Positions 21,969 through 31,741 of a DNA stretch of 64,000 nucleotides are shown here, piece after piece. The position numbers and the translations under genes were made by a program. Each line of letters opens with the position of its first letter. The first letter of the stretch is position 1. The notes under the pieces are model-generated. The model did no database searches and was not told the DNA's origin. It worked only from the letters and a program-made list of their open reading frames with translations. Source of the stretch: Polytrichum commune (lineage: Eukaryota; Streptophyta; Polytrichopsida; Polytrichales; Polytrichaceae); NCBI GenBank assembly GCA_950295325.1, contig OX485808.1:25442527-25506526 (forward strand), written 5' to 3'.

Positions 21969-24900
21969 CTCCCACTTTGCGAGGTGGCATTGTACTCCAA
22001 CCCCATTATTTCACTTAACCCCTCATGCCTATCTCTCGCTAAAGCCTTTGTTAGAATGTCCGCTACCATATATTGCGTTGGACAATATTCTAACTCTACA
22101 ATTTTGTTTTCAATCTTTTCTCTAATGAAATGGTGTTGCACATCTATATGCTTCGACCTATCATGGTTGGTTGGGTTCTTAGCTAATGCCATAGAACCTT
22201 GGTTGTCGCACATGATGGTCGTGGCCTCCTCTTGTACACAACCTACATCCTCCATTAATTGCCTTAGCCAAATGGCCTCCCTCGTGCATCGGTTCATGGC
22301 CATGTACTCCGCCTCCATTGTTGATTGTGCCACCGTTTGTTGCCGTTTGCTATTCCACGAAACGGCTCCCTCTCCGACAAAGAATACGTACCCGGACGTG
22401 GACCTACGGTTTTCCACATCGCCGGCCCAATCCGCATCCGAATACCCTTTGACGTTAATATGATTGCCTCCGATGCGCAACTTCATATCTAAGGTGCCCT
22501 TCAAGTAGCGCATGATCCGTTTGACCGCCATCCAATGCATCGGACCGGGTTTCGACATATAGCGGCTTACCACGCTTACCGCAAATGCGAGGTCCGGTCT
22601 TGTGGCCACCATTGCGTACATCAACGACCCCACCGCCTCTTGGTATGGAACGTCCTTCATTTCATGCAAATGCTCTTCGTGCTCGTCATCCGAAAGCTTC
22701 GGCAACGATGTCTTGGTGTCGAGCGGGGTTGCGATGGGCTTGCAATCACTCATGCCGAATCGCTCCAAAATGGTTTCGATGTAGCTTCGTTGATGCATGG
22801 TGATGGTGCGCGACCTCCTATCCCTCTCGAAATGAACGCCGAGGAAGAAATGCAACTCGCCGAGGTCGCTCATCTCGAATTCGCGCTCGAGGCTAGCCTT
22901 CAACTCGTTGATCATGTCCACGTCGTCCGACAAAATCACGAGGTCGTCCACATATATGATGACAATCACAATGTAGTTGCAAGTTTGCAAAACATACAAC
23001 GAGTGATCCGCATGGCTCCTCGTAAAGCCTTTGTTCACGAAGAACACGTGAATGCATTCGTACCATGCTCGTCCGGATTGCTTCAATCCGTAGAGCGTTT
23101 TCCTCAACTTGCATACGAGATGCTCTCGGCCTTTTTGCACGAACCCCTCCGGTTGCTCCATGTAGATCACCACGTCCAATTCGCCGTTCAAGAATGCGGT
23201 CTTCACGTCCATTTGATGTATCTCCAACCCCATGGCCGCCGCCAATGCGAGTATGACTCGAATGGTGTTGAATTTGGCCACCGGTGCAAAGGTTTCACCG
23301 AAATCCACGCCTTCCACTTGCGAGCACCCCTTTGCTACTAACCTTGCTTTGAAACGAACCACCACGCCTCTCGCATCTTTTTTCGTTTTAAACACCCATT
23401 TGCACTTCACGGCCTTGCGGCCCTTCGGCAACGGAGTTAACTCCCACGTGCCGTTGGCAATGAGAGATTCGAACTCCTCTTGCATAGCCAACTCCCACTC
23501 GCTCGCATCACTCGATTCAATGGCCTCTCTCACATTTCTAGGTTCCCCGATGGTTGCCATGTTTGCATGCTCTTTGTCTTGGGGCGGCGGAATGTGGTTC
23601 TTCCACCATTCCCCGAGCGGTTTGCGTGCCCTATCCGGATACCTAGAATGGCCCATGGTTTCATTGCTATGTTGCGGTGGTGGAGGTGCTTTGGTTGCGG
23701 GTTTCTTACCGTAGTCAAGTTTCGATGCCTCCGCGCTACGAGTGGATTTCGTGGCCGGAATGTTGGCCTCCGCATCCTCCTCCTCCTCGATGTCGAGCTC
23801 CTCCAAAGGATCGTCGCCGTTGGCCTCCGACTCGTCCACGTCCGATTTGGCGGATATGTCCACCTTGACCGCCGGTGTTTCGTCAACGCTCCCACTTGGA
23901 CAATCCTCCAAATGCGTTTTGTCCTCGAAAAACACCACGTCCGGACTCTTGATGATTTTCTTCGTCTCCAAGCAAATGAGCCGGTACGCCTTCGTGCCTT
24001 CGCAATATCCGAGGAACAAACACTTGACGCCCTTGGCGTCCAACTTCGTCCGCCGTTGATCCGGCACCTTCGCATAAGCCACGCAACCGAACACGCGCAT
24101 GTGGGACACGTGCGGCATCCTCCCGCTCCACGCTTCCTCGGGCGTCTTACCTTCCACGGCCTTCGTGGGACACCGGTTGCGCACGTACACCGCATTGCAC
24201 ACCGCCTCCGCCCAAAATTCGTGGCCGAGGCGTTGGGCATGAATCATGGACCGTGCCATCTCCACGATGGTGCGATTGGCCCGTTCGGCCACCCCGTTTT
24301 GTTGCGGCGTGTAAGGTGAAGAATTTTGGCGTGCGATGCCATGTTTGCTTAAAAAATCATCGAATGCCTTAGAAATGTACTCCCCGCCGTTATCCGTCCT
24401 AAGGACCTTCACTACGTGTTCCGATTGCCTCTCCACCAAGGTTTTCCATTCTTTGAACCTTGCCAACACCTCGCTCTTGGATTTGAGCACATACACCCAA
24501 ATCTTGCGCGAAAAATCGTCAATGAAGGTGAGAAAATACCTTGCGCCTCCGATGGACGGCGTTTTCATCGGCCCGCATACGTCGGAATGCACGAGCTCCA
24601 AGATCTTGGTGGCGCGGGTGCCTCCCTCCGTGGGAAACGGACGCCTCGCTTGCTTGCCTTGGACGCATCCTTCGCACGCGAACGAATGCACGTCGTTGGG
24701 CACCGCTCGCACGTCCATGCCGCTCACCATGGTTTGGAGCGATTTCACGCTATTGGCGTTGAGATGCCCCAACCTCTTGTGCCAAAGCTCCAAAGGATGC
24801 GAGTCGGCCTCCGAATGCGCCAAAGAACTCGTTTCGGCCTCATGCATCACCTTCGTGTCCAATTGGTACAAATTGGACTCCAACGACGCCACGGCCAACA

Positions 24901-26017
24901 TCTCGCCGTTGCTCGCCCTCACCACGCATCCCAACGTGTTGAAATGCACTTTCAAACCCCGCGATATGAGTTTGCTCACCGAAAGCAAGTTGGAATGCAA
25001 GTCGGGCACGTGAAGCACGTCGTGCATTCTAATGCTCCGTGCACGACCCTTCACACGTGTTTCCACTAGGATGGAGCCTTTGCCTAGGACCTCTACGATG
25101 CCATTGTCACCCATAAACACTTTACGGCCCGAAATGGATTCGTACGTGTCGAAAAATTGCTTATGCGGTGTCATGTGGTTCGAGGCCCCCGAATCAACTA
25201 TCCATCTAGTGGTGGAGGTTTTAGACGCCCCATCTCTCACAACAAATGCAAAATCATCGCTCGACCTCGCGACGTTGGCATTCACCTTGCGTTTCAATCG
25301 ACAATTGCGAGCGAGGTGGCCCAACTTACCACAATTGTAGCACCTCGGGCCGTCGCCTCGCCTCTCGTTGTTGTCGAACGTGCGAGGTTGGCGGGACAAC
25401 ATGGCCGCATCGTCTCCTTGAGGCTCCTTCTCCTTCCTCTTGGACACCTCGTGCATGAGACGTGCGGTGATGAAATCCAACGTGAGCTCCTTCATGGGGC
25501 GCGTCTCCAACGCCGTGATCAAATGGTCGAATGAAGGCGGTAGGCTATCGAGCAAGGTCATGACCACATCCTCGTCCTTCATTGGCACCTCCAAGCATGT
25601 GAGTTGGTCGGCGAGAGATTTTACCTTGTTGATGTGGTCGAGGATGTCGGCGCCTTCGTCCATCTTGATGGTGAAAAACTTCCGCCTAATGAACAAGATG
25701 TTGGACAAGCTTTTGGTTTCGTGGATGTTGCACAGCGTCTTCCACGCTTCCGCCGGTCCTTTACACCCTTTGATGTGCGCCAACTCCTTGTCCACCAAGC
25801 TCGTGGCAATGATGGCGAAGGCTTTCTTGCATCGACGCTCGTACGCCTTCTTCACCTCGTCGCTCGCCGTGGACGGTGGCGGCAACTCCGAACCCTCCAC
25901 GATCTCCCAAAGGTCTTTGGTGGACATCACCATCTCCAACTTGAACTTGTAGAGGTTGAAGTTGTCGCCGCCGAACTTGTCGAGCGTGATGTGGCCATCG
26001 CCCTCACTAGAAGCCAT
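21956..26017 (-). CDS. Copia gag-pol polyprotein (element A), intact
   Basis: 1353 codons from MASSEGDGHITLDK to a stop inside the 3' LTR. Domains in order: Copia gag, zinc knuckle CYNCGKLGHLARNC, protease WIVDSGASNHM, pre-integrase LWHKRLGHLNANSV, integrase core (HSDVCGP, LRTDNGGEY, NGVAERANRT), acidic linker, RT (WVFKTKKDARG, IIYVDDLV) and RNase H (YSDADWAGD, EAEYMA). All catalytic motifs appear intact. It belongs to the subfamily with EGDGHITLDKFGGDN, as does 31742-35627. A few upstream in-frame codons lack an ATG, so the methionine at 26017 is the likely start. The Ty1/copia order PR-INT-RT-RH is clear. Confidence 0.94.
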   Translation of the reverse strand: MASSEGDGHITLDKFGGDNFNLYKFKLEMVMSTKDLWEIVEGSELPPPSTASDEVKKAYERRCKKAFAIIATSLVDKELAHIKGCKGPAEAWKTLCNIHETKSLSNILFIRRKFFTIKMDEGADILDHINKVKSLADQLTCLEVPMKDEDVVMTLLDSLPPSFDHLITALETRPMKELTLDFITARLMHEVSKRKEKEPQGDDAAMLSRQPRTFDNNERRGDGPRCYNCGKLGHLARNCRLKRKVNANVARSSDDFAFVVRDGASKTSTTRWIVDSGASNHMTPHKQFFDTYESISGRKVFMGDNGIVEVLGKGSILVETRVKGRARSIRMHDVLHVPDLHSNLLSVSKLISRGLKVHFNTLGCVVRASNGEMLAVASLESNLYQLDTKVMHEAETSSLAHSEADSHPLELWHKRLGHLNANSVKSLQTMVSGMDVRAVPNDVHSFACEGCVQGKQARRPFPTEGGTRATKILELVHSDVCGPMKTPSIGGARYFLTFIDDFSRKIWVYVLKSKSEVLARFKEWKTLVERQSEHVVKVLRTDNGGEYISKAFDDFLSKHGIARQNSSPYTPQQNGVAERANRTIVEMARSMIHAQRLGHEFWAEAVCNAVYVRNRCPTKAVEGKTPEEAWSGRMPHVSHMRVFGCVAYAKVPDQRRTKLDAKGVKCLFLGYCEGTKAYRLICLETKKIIKSPDVVFFEDKTHLEDCPSGSVDETPAVKVDISAKSDVDESEANGDDPLEELDIEEEEDAEANIPATKSTRSAEASKLDYGKKPATKAPPPPQHSNETMGHSRYPDRARKPLGEWWKNHIPPPQDKEHANMATIGEPRNVREAIESSDASEWELAMQEEFESLIANGTWELTPLPKGRKAVKCKWVFKTKKDARGVVVRFKARLVAKGCSQVEGVDFGETFAPVAKFNTIRVILALAAAMGLEIHQMDVKTAFLNGELDVVIYMEQPEGFVQKGREHLVCKLRKTLYGLKQSGRAWYECIHVFFVNKGFTRSHADHSLYVLQTCNYIVIVIIYVDDLVILSDDVDMINELKASLEREFEMSDLGELHFFLGVHFERDRRSRTITMHQRSYIETILERFGMSDCKPIATPLDTKTSLPKLSDDEHEEHLHEMKDVPYQEAVGSLMYAMVATRPDLAFAVSVVSRYMSKPGPMHWMAVKRIMRYLKGTLDMKLRIGGNHINVKGYSDADWAGDVENRRSTSGYVFFVGEGAVSWNSKRQQTVAQSTMEAEYMAMNRCTREAIWLRQLMEDVGCVQEEATTIMCDNQGSMALAKNPTNHDRSKHIDVQHHFIREKIENKIVELEYCPTQYMVADILTKALARDRHEGLSEIMGLEYNATSQSGSIAR

Positions 26018-27188
26018 TTTGCAACTCAAATGCAAGCTCCCACTCACTTAATGTACCACGAGGGCTAAAAAACCCTCGAAAATTTTAGAATTTGATTTTA
26101 AACTTTGGAATTAATTCAAGGTTCTCACACACTCAAGTCAGCACCTTTCCACTCCAAAGCTAAGCCAAATGACTACATAACCATCAAAAAGCCAAAACTA
26201 AGCCTTTTGGAACTCAAAACACCTCAAAGTTAGTTTTGAATGGATGGATCTCTCAAGTCAGCACCTTTCCACTCCAAAACTAAGCCAAATAACTACATAA
26301 CCATCAAAAAACCACAACTAAGCTTTTTGGAACTCAAAACACCTCAAAGTTAGTCTTGAATGGATGGATCTCTCAAGTCAGCACCTTTCCACTCCAAAAC
26401 TAAGCCAAATAACTACATAACCATCAAAAAGCCAAAACTAAGCCTTTTGGAACTCAAAACACCTCAAAGTTAGTTTTGAATGGATGGATCTCTCAAGTCA
26501 GCACCTTTCCACTCCAAAACTAAGCCAAATAACTACATAACCATCAAAAAGCCAAAACTAAGCCTTTTGGAACTCAAAACACCTCAAAGTTAATTTTGAA
26601 TGGATGGATCTCTCAAGTCAGCACCTTTCCACTCCAAAACTAAGCCAAATAACTACATAACCATCAAAAAGCCACAACTAAGCCTTTTGGAACTCAAAAC
26701 ACCTCAAAGTTAGCATAGAATGGATGGATCTCTCAAGTCAGCACCTTTCCACTCCAAAACTAAGCTTAATAACTACATAACCATCAAAAAGCCACACCTA
26801 AGCCTTTTGGAACTCAAAACACCTCAAAGTAAGCATAGAATGGATGGATCTCTCAAGTCAGCACCTTTCCACTCCAAAACTAAGCTTAATAACTACATAA
26901 CCATCAAAAAGCCACACCTAAGCCTTTTGGAACTCAAAACACCTCAAACCCTCAAAATGCGAATCGATCTCACATAAACATTCAAGATACAATGAACCTC
27001 AACCTAACGTGTCCTCCACGCTGGTCCAAGTGTCCAAGAATGCTCCAAGGCGCTCCAAAAGTGGTCCAAAACTCCAAAACTCCACCAAAAGCTTGAAACA
27101 CCTCCAAATCGCCTCCGATCAGATCCGGCTCTCTCCTACCTCTTCCTAAGTTGATCTCTAAGCTCTAAAGCAAAGTGGGCCCATAACC
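26018..27188 (-). other. Element A leader with 120-bp tandem repeats
   Basis: From about 26130 to 26960 the same 120-bp unit (core TCAAGTCAGCACCTTTCCAC on the plus strand) recurs about seven times with few differences. The section near the primer site is unique. Plus-strand reading of the repeat gives an open frame with a 40-residue period (MDGSLKSAPFHSKT...), but this is antisense to the element. Confidence 0.9.
27175..27188 (-). other. Element A primer-binding site (half tRNA-Met)
   Basis: Plus strand GTGGGCCCATAACC, i.e. GGTTATGGGCCCAC on the element strand, directly adjoins the 5' LTR. The plus-strand form equals the anticodon arm of plant initiator tRNA-Met. Confidence 0.75.
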
Positions 27189-27380
27189 TATTGAGAAATG
27201 AGAGGAAGAAGCAAAGAGATCAGCGTAGCAAGCAAGAACACAATACACAATGGTTGCATACAATGGAGAGAGTTATTAGCTCCTCCCCTTATGCCTTTAT
27301 TTATATGTATGGGTTAGGACCAGCGTAGACAACCCATATGGGACAATGTCACCGATGCAACCTAACACTATCTTGCAATA
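27189..27380 (-). repeat. Element A 5' LTR
   Basis: 192 bp. Its R/U5 is of the second type (TTCTTGCTTGCTACGCTGATC on the element strand), unlike the 3' LTR. It joins plus-strand leader sequence at 27381. Confidence 0.88.
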
Positions 27381-27752
27381 GAAAGGTGCTGACTTGAGAG
27401 ATCCATCCATTCTATGCTTACTTTGAGGTGTTTTGAGTTCCAAAAGGCTTAGTTGTGGCTTTTTGATGGTTATATAGTTATTTGGCTTAGTTTTGGAGTG
27501 GAAAGGTGCTGACTTGAGAGATCCATCCATTCTATGCTTACTTTGAGGTGTTTTGAGTTCCAAAAGGCTTAGTTGTGGTTTTTTGATGGTTATATAGTTA
27601 TTTGGCTTAGCTTTGGAGTGGAAAGGTGCTGACTTGAGTGTGTGAGAACCTTGAATTAATTCCAAAGTTTAAAATCATTTTCTAAACTTCCTTGAGGGTT
27701 TCTAAGCCCTTGTACTACATTGAGTGAGTGGGAGCTTGCATTCGCTTTGAAA
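27381..27752 (+). other. Truncated Copia leader of unit B1
   Basis: About two and a half 120-bp leader repeats in plus orientation, starting abruptly after the LTR of element A, then the conserved pre-gag stretch. There is no primer site or LTR of its own. Confidence 0.82.
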
Positions 27753-29804
27753 ATGGCTTCTAGGGAAAACGATGGACTTATATCGGTTGACAAGTTCGGT
27801 GGCGAGAACTTCAACCTCTATAAGTTTAAATTGGAGATGGCCATGTCCACCAAAGATCTTTGGGAGATCGTGGATGGTTCGGAGTTGCCACCACCTTCTA
27901 CGGCGAGCGACGAAGTCAAGAAGGCGTACGAGCGACGATGCAAGAAAGCCTTCGTCATCATTGCCATGAGTTTGGTGGACAAGGAGTTGGCGCACATCAA
28001 AGGATGCAAGGGACCCGCGGAAGCGTGGAAGACCTTGTGCAACATCCACGAAACCAAAAGCTTGTCCAACATCTTGTTCATAAGGCGCAAGTTCTTCACC
28101 ATCAAGATGGACGAGGGCGACGACATCCTCACGCACATCAACAAGGTAAAATCTCTTGCGGACCAACTCACGTGCTTGGAGGTGCCTATGAAGGACGAGG
28201 ACGTGGTCATGACCTTGCTCGATAGCCTACCGCCCTCGTTCGAGCATTTGATCACCGCATTGGAGACGCGCCCCATTTCGGAGCTCAAGTTGGACTTCAT
28301 CACCGCACGTCTCATGCACGAGGTGTCCAAGAGGAAGGAGAAGGAGCCTCAAAGCGACGATGCGGCCATGTTGTCCCGCCAACATCGAGCGTTCGACAAC
28401 AACGAGAGGCGCGGCGACGGCCCGAGGTGCTACAATTGTGGTAAGTTGGGCCACATTGCTCGTAATTGTCGAATGAAACGCAACGTGAACGCAAACATGG
28501 CAAGGGCGAGCGATGATTTTGCATTCGTAGCGAGAGATGGGGCGTCTAAAATGTCCGCCCCTAGATGGATCGTGGATTCGGGGGCCTCGCAACACATGAC
28601 ACCACATAAGCATTTTTTCGACACTTACGAACCCGTCACGGGTCGCAAAGTGTTTATGGGTGATAACGGCATGGTAGATGCCGTAGGCAAAGGCTCCATA
28701 CTAGTGGAAACACGCGTGAAAGGCCGTGTGCGGAGCATTAGAATGCACGACGTGCTTCATGTGCCGAAAATGCATTCCAACTTGCTTTCGGTGAGCAAGC
28801 TCATTTCGAGGGGTTTGAAAGTGCATTTCAACTCGTTGGGATGCGTGGTGAGGGCGAGCAACGGCGAGATGTTGGCCGTGGCGTCGTTGGAGTCCAATTT
28901 GTACCAATTGGACACCAACGTGTTGAATGGGGCCGAAACGAGTTCTTTGGCGCATTCCGAGGCCAACTCGCATCCTTTGGAGCTTTGGCACAAGAGGTTG
29001 GGGCATCTCAACGCCAATAGTGTGAAAATGCTCCAAAGCATGGTGAGCGGGATGGACGTGGGAGCGGCGCAAGGCGACGTGCATTCCTTCGCGTGCGAAG
29101 GATGTGTGGAGGGCAAACAAGCGAGGCGACCATTCCCCACGGACGGAGGCACCCGCGCCACCAAGATCTTGGAGCTCGTGCATTCCGACGTGTGCGGGCC
29201 GATGAAAACGGCGTCCATCGGGGGCGCAAGGTATTTTCTCACCTTCATTGACGATTTCTCACGCAAGATTTGGGTGTACGTGCTCAAGTCCAAGAAGGAG
29301 GTGTTGGCAAGGTTCAAAGAATGGAAAACCTTGGTGGAGAGGCAATCGGAGCACGTAGTGAAGGTTCTTAGGTCGGATAACGGGGGGGAATACATTTCAA
29401 AGGCATTTGATGATTTCTTGAGCAAACATGGCATTGCACGGCAAACCTCCTCACCTTACACGCCGCAACAAAACGGCGTGGCGGAGCGAGCCAACCGGAC
29501 CATCGTGGAGATGGCACGGTCCATGATTCATGCCCAACGCCTCGGCCACGAATTTTGGGCGGAGGCGGTGTGCAATGCGGCGTACGTACGCAACCGGTGT
29601 CCCACCAAGGCGGTTGAAGGAATAACACCCGAGGAGGCGTGGAGCGGGAGGATGCCGCACGTGTCGCACATGCGGGTGTTCGGATGCGTGGCTTACGCGA
29701 AGGTGCCGGATCAAAGGCGAACGAAGTTGGATGCGAAGGGCGTCAAGTGTTTGTTCCTCGGATATTGCGAAGGCACCAAGGCGTATCGGCTCATATGCTT
29801 GGAG
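27753..29804 (+). pseudogene. Copia gag-protease-integrase, unit B1, truncated
   Basis: Open from MASRENDGLISVDKFGG through gag, zinc knuckle, protease and the full integrase core to YCEGTKAYRLICLE. It is then cut exactly at an LTR start (29805). The frame runs on into the LTR for about 28 codons. RT and RNase H are missing, so it cannot support reverse transcription alone. Confidence 0.9.
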
Positions 29805-29996
29805 TATTGCCAGATAGTGTTAGGTTGCATCGGTGACATTGTCCCATATGGGTTGTCTACGCTGGTCCTAACCCATACATATAAATAAAGGCATAAGGGG
29901 AGGAGCTAATCACTCTCTCCATTGTATGCAACCATTGTGTATTGTGTTCTTGCTTGCTACGCTGATCTCTTTGCTTCTTCCTCTCATTTCCCAATA
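29805..29996 (+). repeat. Copia LTR between units B1 and B2
   Basis: 192 bp, second R/U5 type, starting TATTGCCAGATAGTG. It is followed by an intact primer site (29997-30010). Confidence 0.88.
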
Positions 29997-30498
29997 GGTT
30001 ATGGGCCCACTTTGCTTTAGAGCTTAGAGATCAACTTAGGAAGAGGTAGGAGAGAGCCGGATCTGATCGGAGGCGATTTGGAGGTGTTTCAAGCTTTTGG
30101 TGGAGTTTTGGAGTTTTGGACCACTTTTGGAGCGCCTTGGAGCATTCTTGGACACTTGGACCAGCGTGGAGGACACGTTAGGTTGAGGTTCATTGTATCT
30201 TGAATGTTTATGTGAGATCGATTCGCATTTTGAGGGTTTGAGGTGTTTTGAATTCCAAAAGGCTTAGGTGTGGCTTTTTGACGGTTATGTAGTTATTAAG
30301 CTTAGTTTTGGAGTGGAAAGGTGCTGACTTGAGAGATCCATCCATTCTATGCTAACTTTGAGGTATTTTGAGTTCCAAAAGGCTTAGGTGTGGCTTTTTG
30401 ATGGTTATGTAGTTATTAAGCTTAGTTTTGGAGTGGAAAGGTGCTGACTTGAGAGATCCATCCATTCAAGACTAACTTTGAGGTGTTTTGAGTTCCAA
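29997..30498 (+). other. Leader-only unit B2
   Basis: Primer site, unique leader and about two 120-bp repeats; then it is interrupted by another LTR at 30499. No coding region belongs to this unit. Confidence 0.85.
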
Positions 30499-30690
30499 TA
30501 TTGCAAGATAGTGTTAGGTTGCATCGGTGACATTGTCCCATATGGGTTGTCTACGCTGGTCCTAACCCATACATATAAATAAAGGCATAAGGGGAGGAGC
30601 TAATCACTCTCTCCATTGTATGCAACCATTGTGTATTGTGTTCTTGCTTGCTACGCTGATCTCTTTGCTTCTTCCTCTCATTTCCCAATA
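30499..30690 (+). repeat. Copia LTR between units B2 and B3
   Basis: 192 bp starting TATTGCAAGATAGTG, ending CCCAATA, followed by GGTTATGGGCCCAC. It is nearly identical to the LTR at 29805. Confidence 0.88.
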
Positions 30691-31741
30691 GGTTATGGGC
30701 CCACTTTGCTTTAGAGCTTAGAGATCAACTTAGGAAGAGGTAGGAGAGAGCCGGATCTGATCGGAGGCGATTTGGAGGTGTTTCAAGCTTTTGGTGGAGT
30801 TTTGGAGTTTTGGACCACTTTTGGAGCGCCTTGGAGCATTCTTGGACATTTGGACCAGCGTGGAGGACACGTTAGGTTGAGGTTCATTGTATCTTGAATG
30901 TTTATGTGAGATCGATTCGCATTTTGAGGGTTTGAGGTGTTTTGAGTTCCAAAAGGCTTTGTTGTGGCTTTTTGACGGTTATGTAGTTATTAAGCTTAGT
31001 TTTGGAGTGGAAAGGTGCTGACTTGAGAGATCCATCCATTCTATGCTAACTTTGAGGTGTTTTGAGTTCCAAAAGGCTTAGTTGTGGCTTTTTGATGGTT
31101 ATGTAGTTATTTGGCTTAGTTTTGGAGTGGAAAGGTGCTGACTTGAGAGATCCATCCATTCTATGCTTACTTTGAGGTGTTTTGAGTTCCAAAAGGCTTA
31201 GGTGTGGCTTTTTGATGGTTATGTAGTTATTAAGCTTAGTTTTGGAGTGGAAAGGTGCTGACTTGAGAGATCCATCCATTCTATGCTAACTTTGAGGTGT
31301 TTTGAGTTCCAAAAGGCTTAGGTGTGGCTTTTTGATGGTTATGTAGTTATTACGCTTAGTTTTGGAGTGGAAAGGTGCTGACTTGAGAGATCCATCCATT
31401 CTATGCTAACTTTGAGGTGTTTTGAGTTCCAAAAGGCTTAGTTGTGGCTTTTTGATGGTTATGTAGTTATTAAGCTTAGTTTTGGAGTGGAAAGGTGCTG
31501 ACTTGAGAGATCCATCCATTCTATGCTAACTTTGAGGTGTTTTGAGTTCCAAAAGGCTTAGTTTTGGCTTTTTGATGGTTATGTAGTCATTTGGCTTAGC
31601 TTTGGAGTGGAAAGGTGCTGACTTGAGTGTGTGAGAACCTTGAATTAATTCCAAAGTTTAAAATCAAATTCTAAAATTTTCGCGGGTTTTTTAGCCCTCG
31701 TGGTACATTAAGTGAGTGGGAGCTTGCATTTGAGTTGCAAA
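30691..31741 (+). other. Unit B3 primer site and leader repeats
   Basis: After the primer site and the unique section, about six 120-bp repeats run from roughly 30930 to 31630, then the AT-rich pre-gag stretch. Confidence 0.87.

Larger units (their letters stand above)
21777..27380 (-). mobile_element. Complete Copia element A, minus strand
   Basis: 5604 bp with two 192-bp LTRs (3' LTR 21777-21968; 5' LTR 27189-27380), a primer site at 27175-27188, a leader of about 1.15 kb and an uninterrupted gag-pol ORF. The flanks show no target-site duplication and belong to different host copies (minus pol at left, plus leader at right), so the ends were probably exchanged by recombination. The two LTRs are identical over the U3 half but differ at about 12 positions in the R/U5 half. 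Confidence 0.9.

Noticed and set aside
23480-24319. Long antisense frames opposite Copia gag-pol (also at 33440-34282, 38830-40149 and 49422-50741)
   Set aside because: They recur at the same place in every copy as frame shadows of the conserved GC-rich coding strand and show no known domain.
26130-26960. CRISPR-like regular array
   Set aside because: Units are contiguous 120-bp tandem repeats without spacers, in a plant retrotransposon leader.
21777-27380. Target-site duplication around element A
   Set aside because: Left flank CTCCGA and right flank GAAAG do not match, and they belong to different host sequences.
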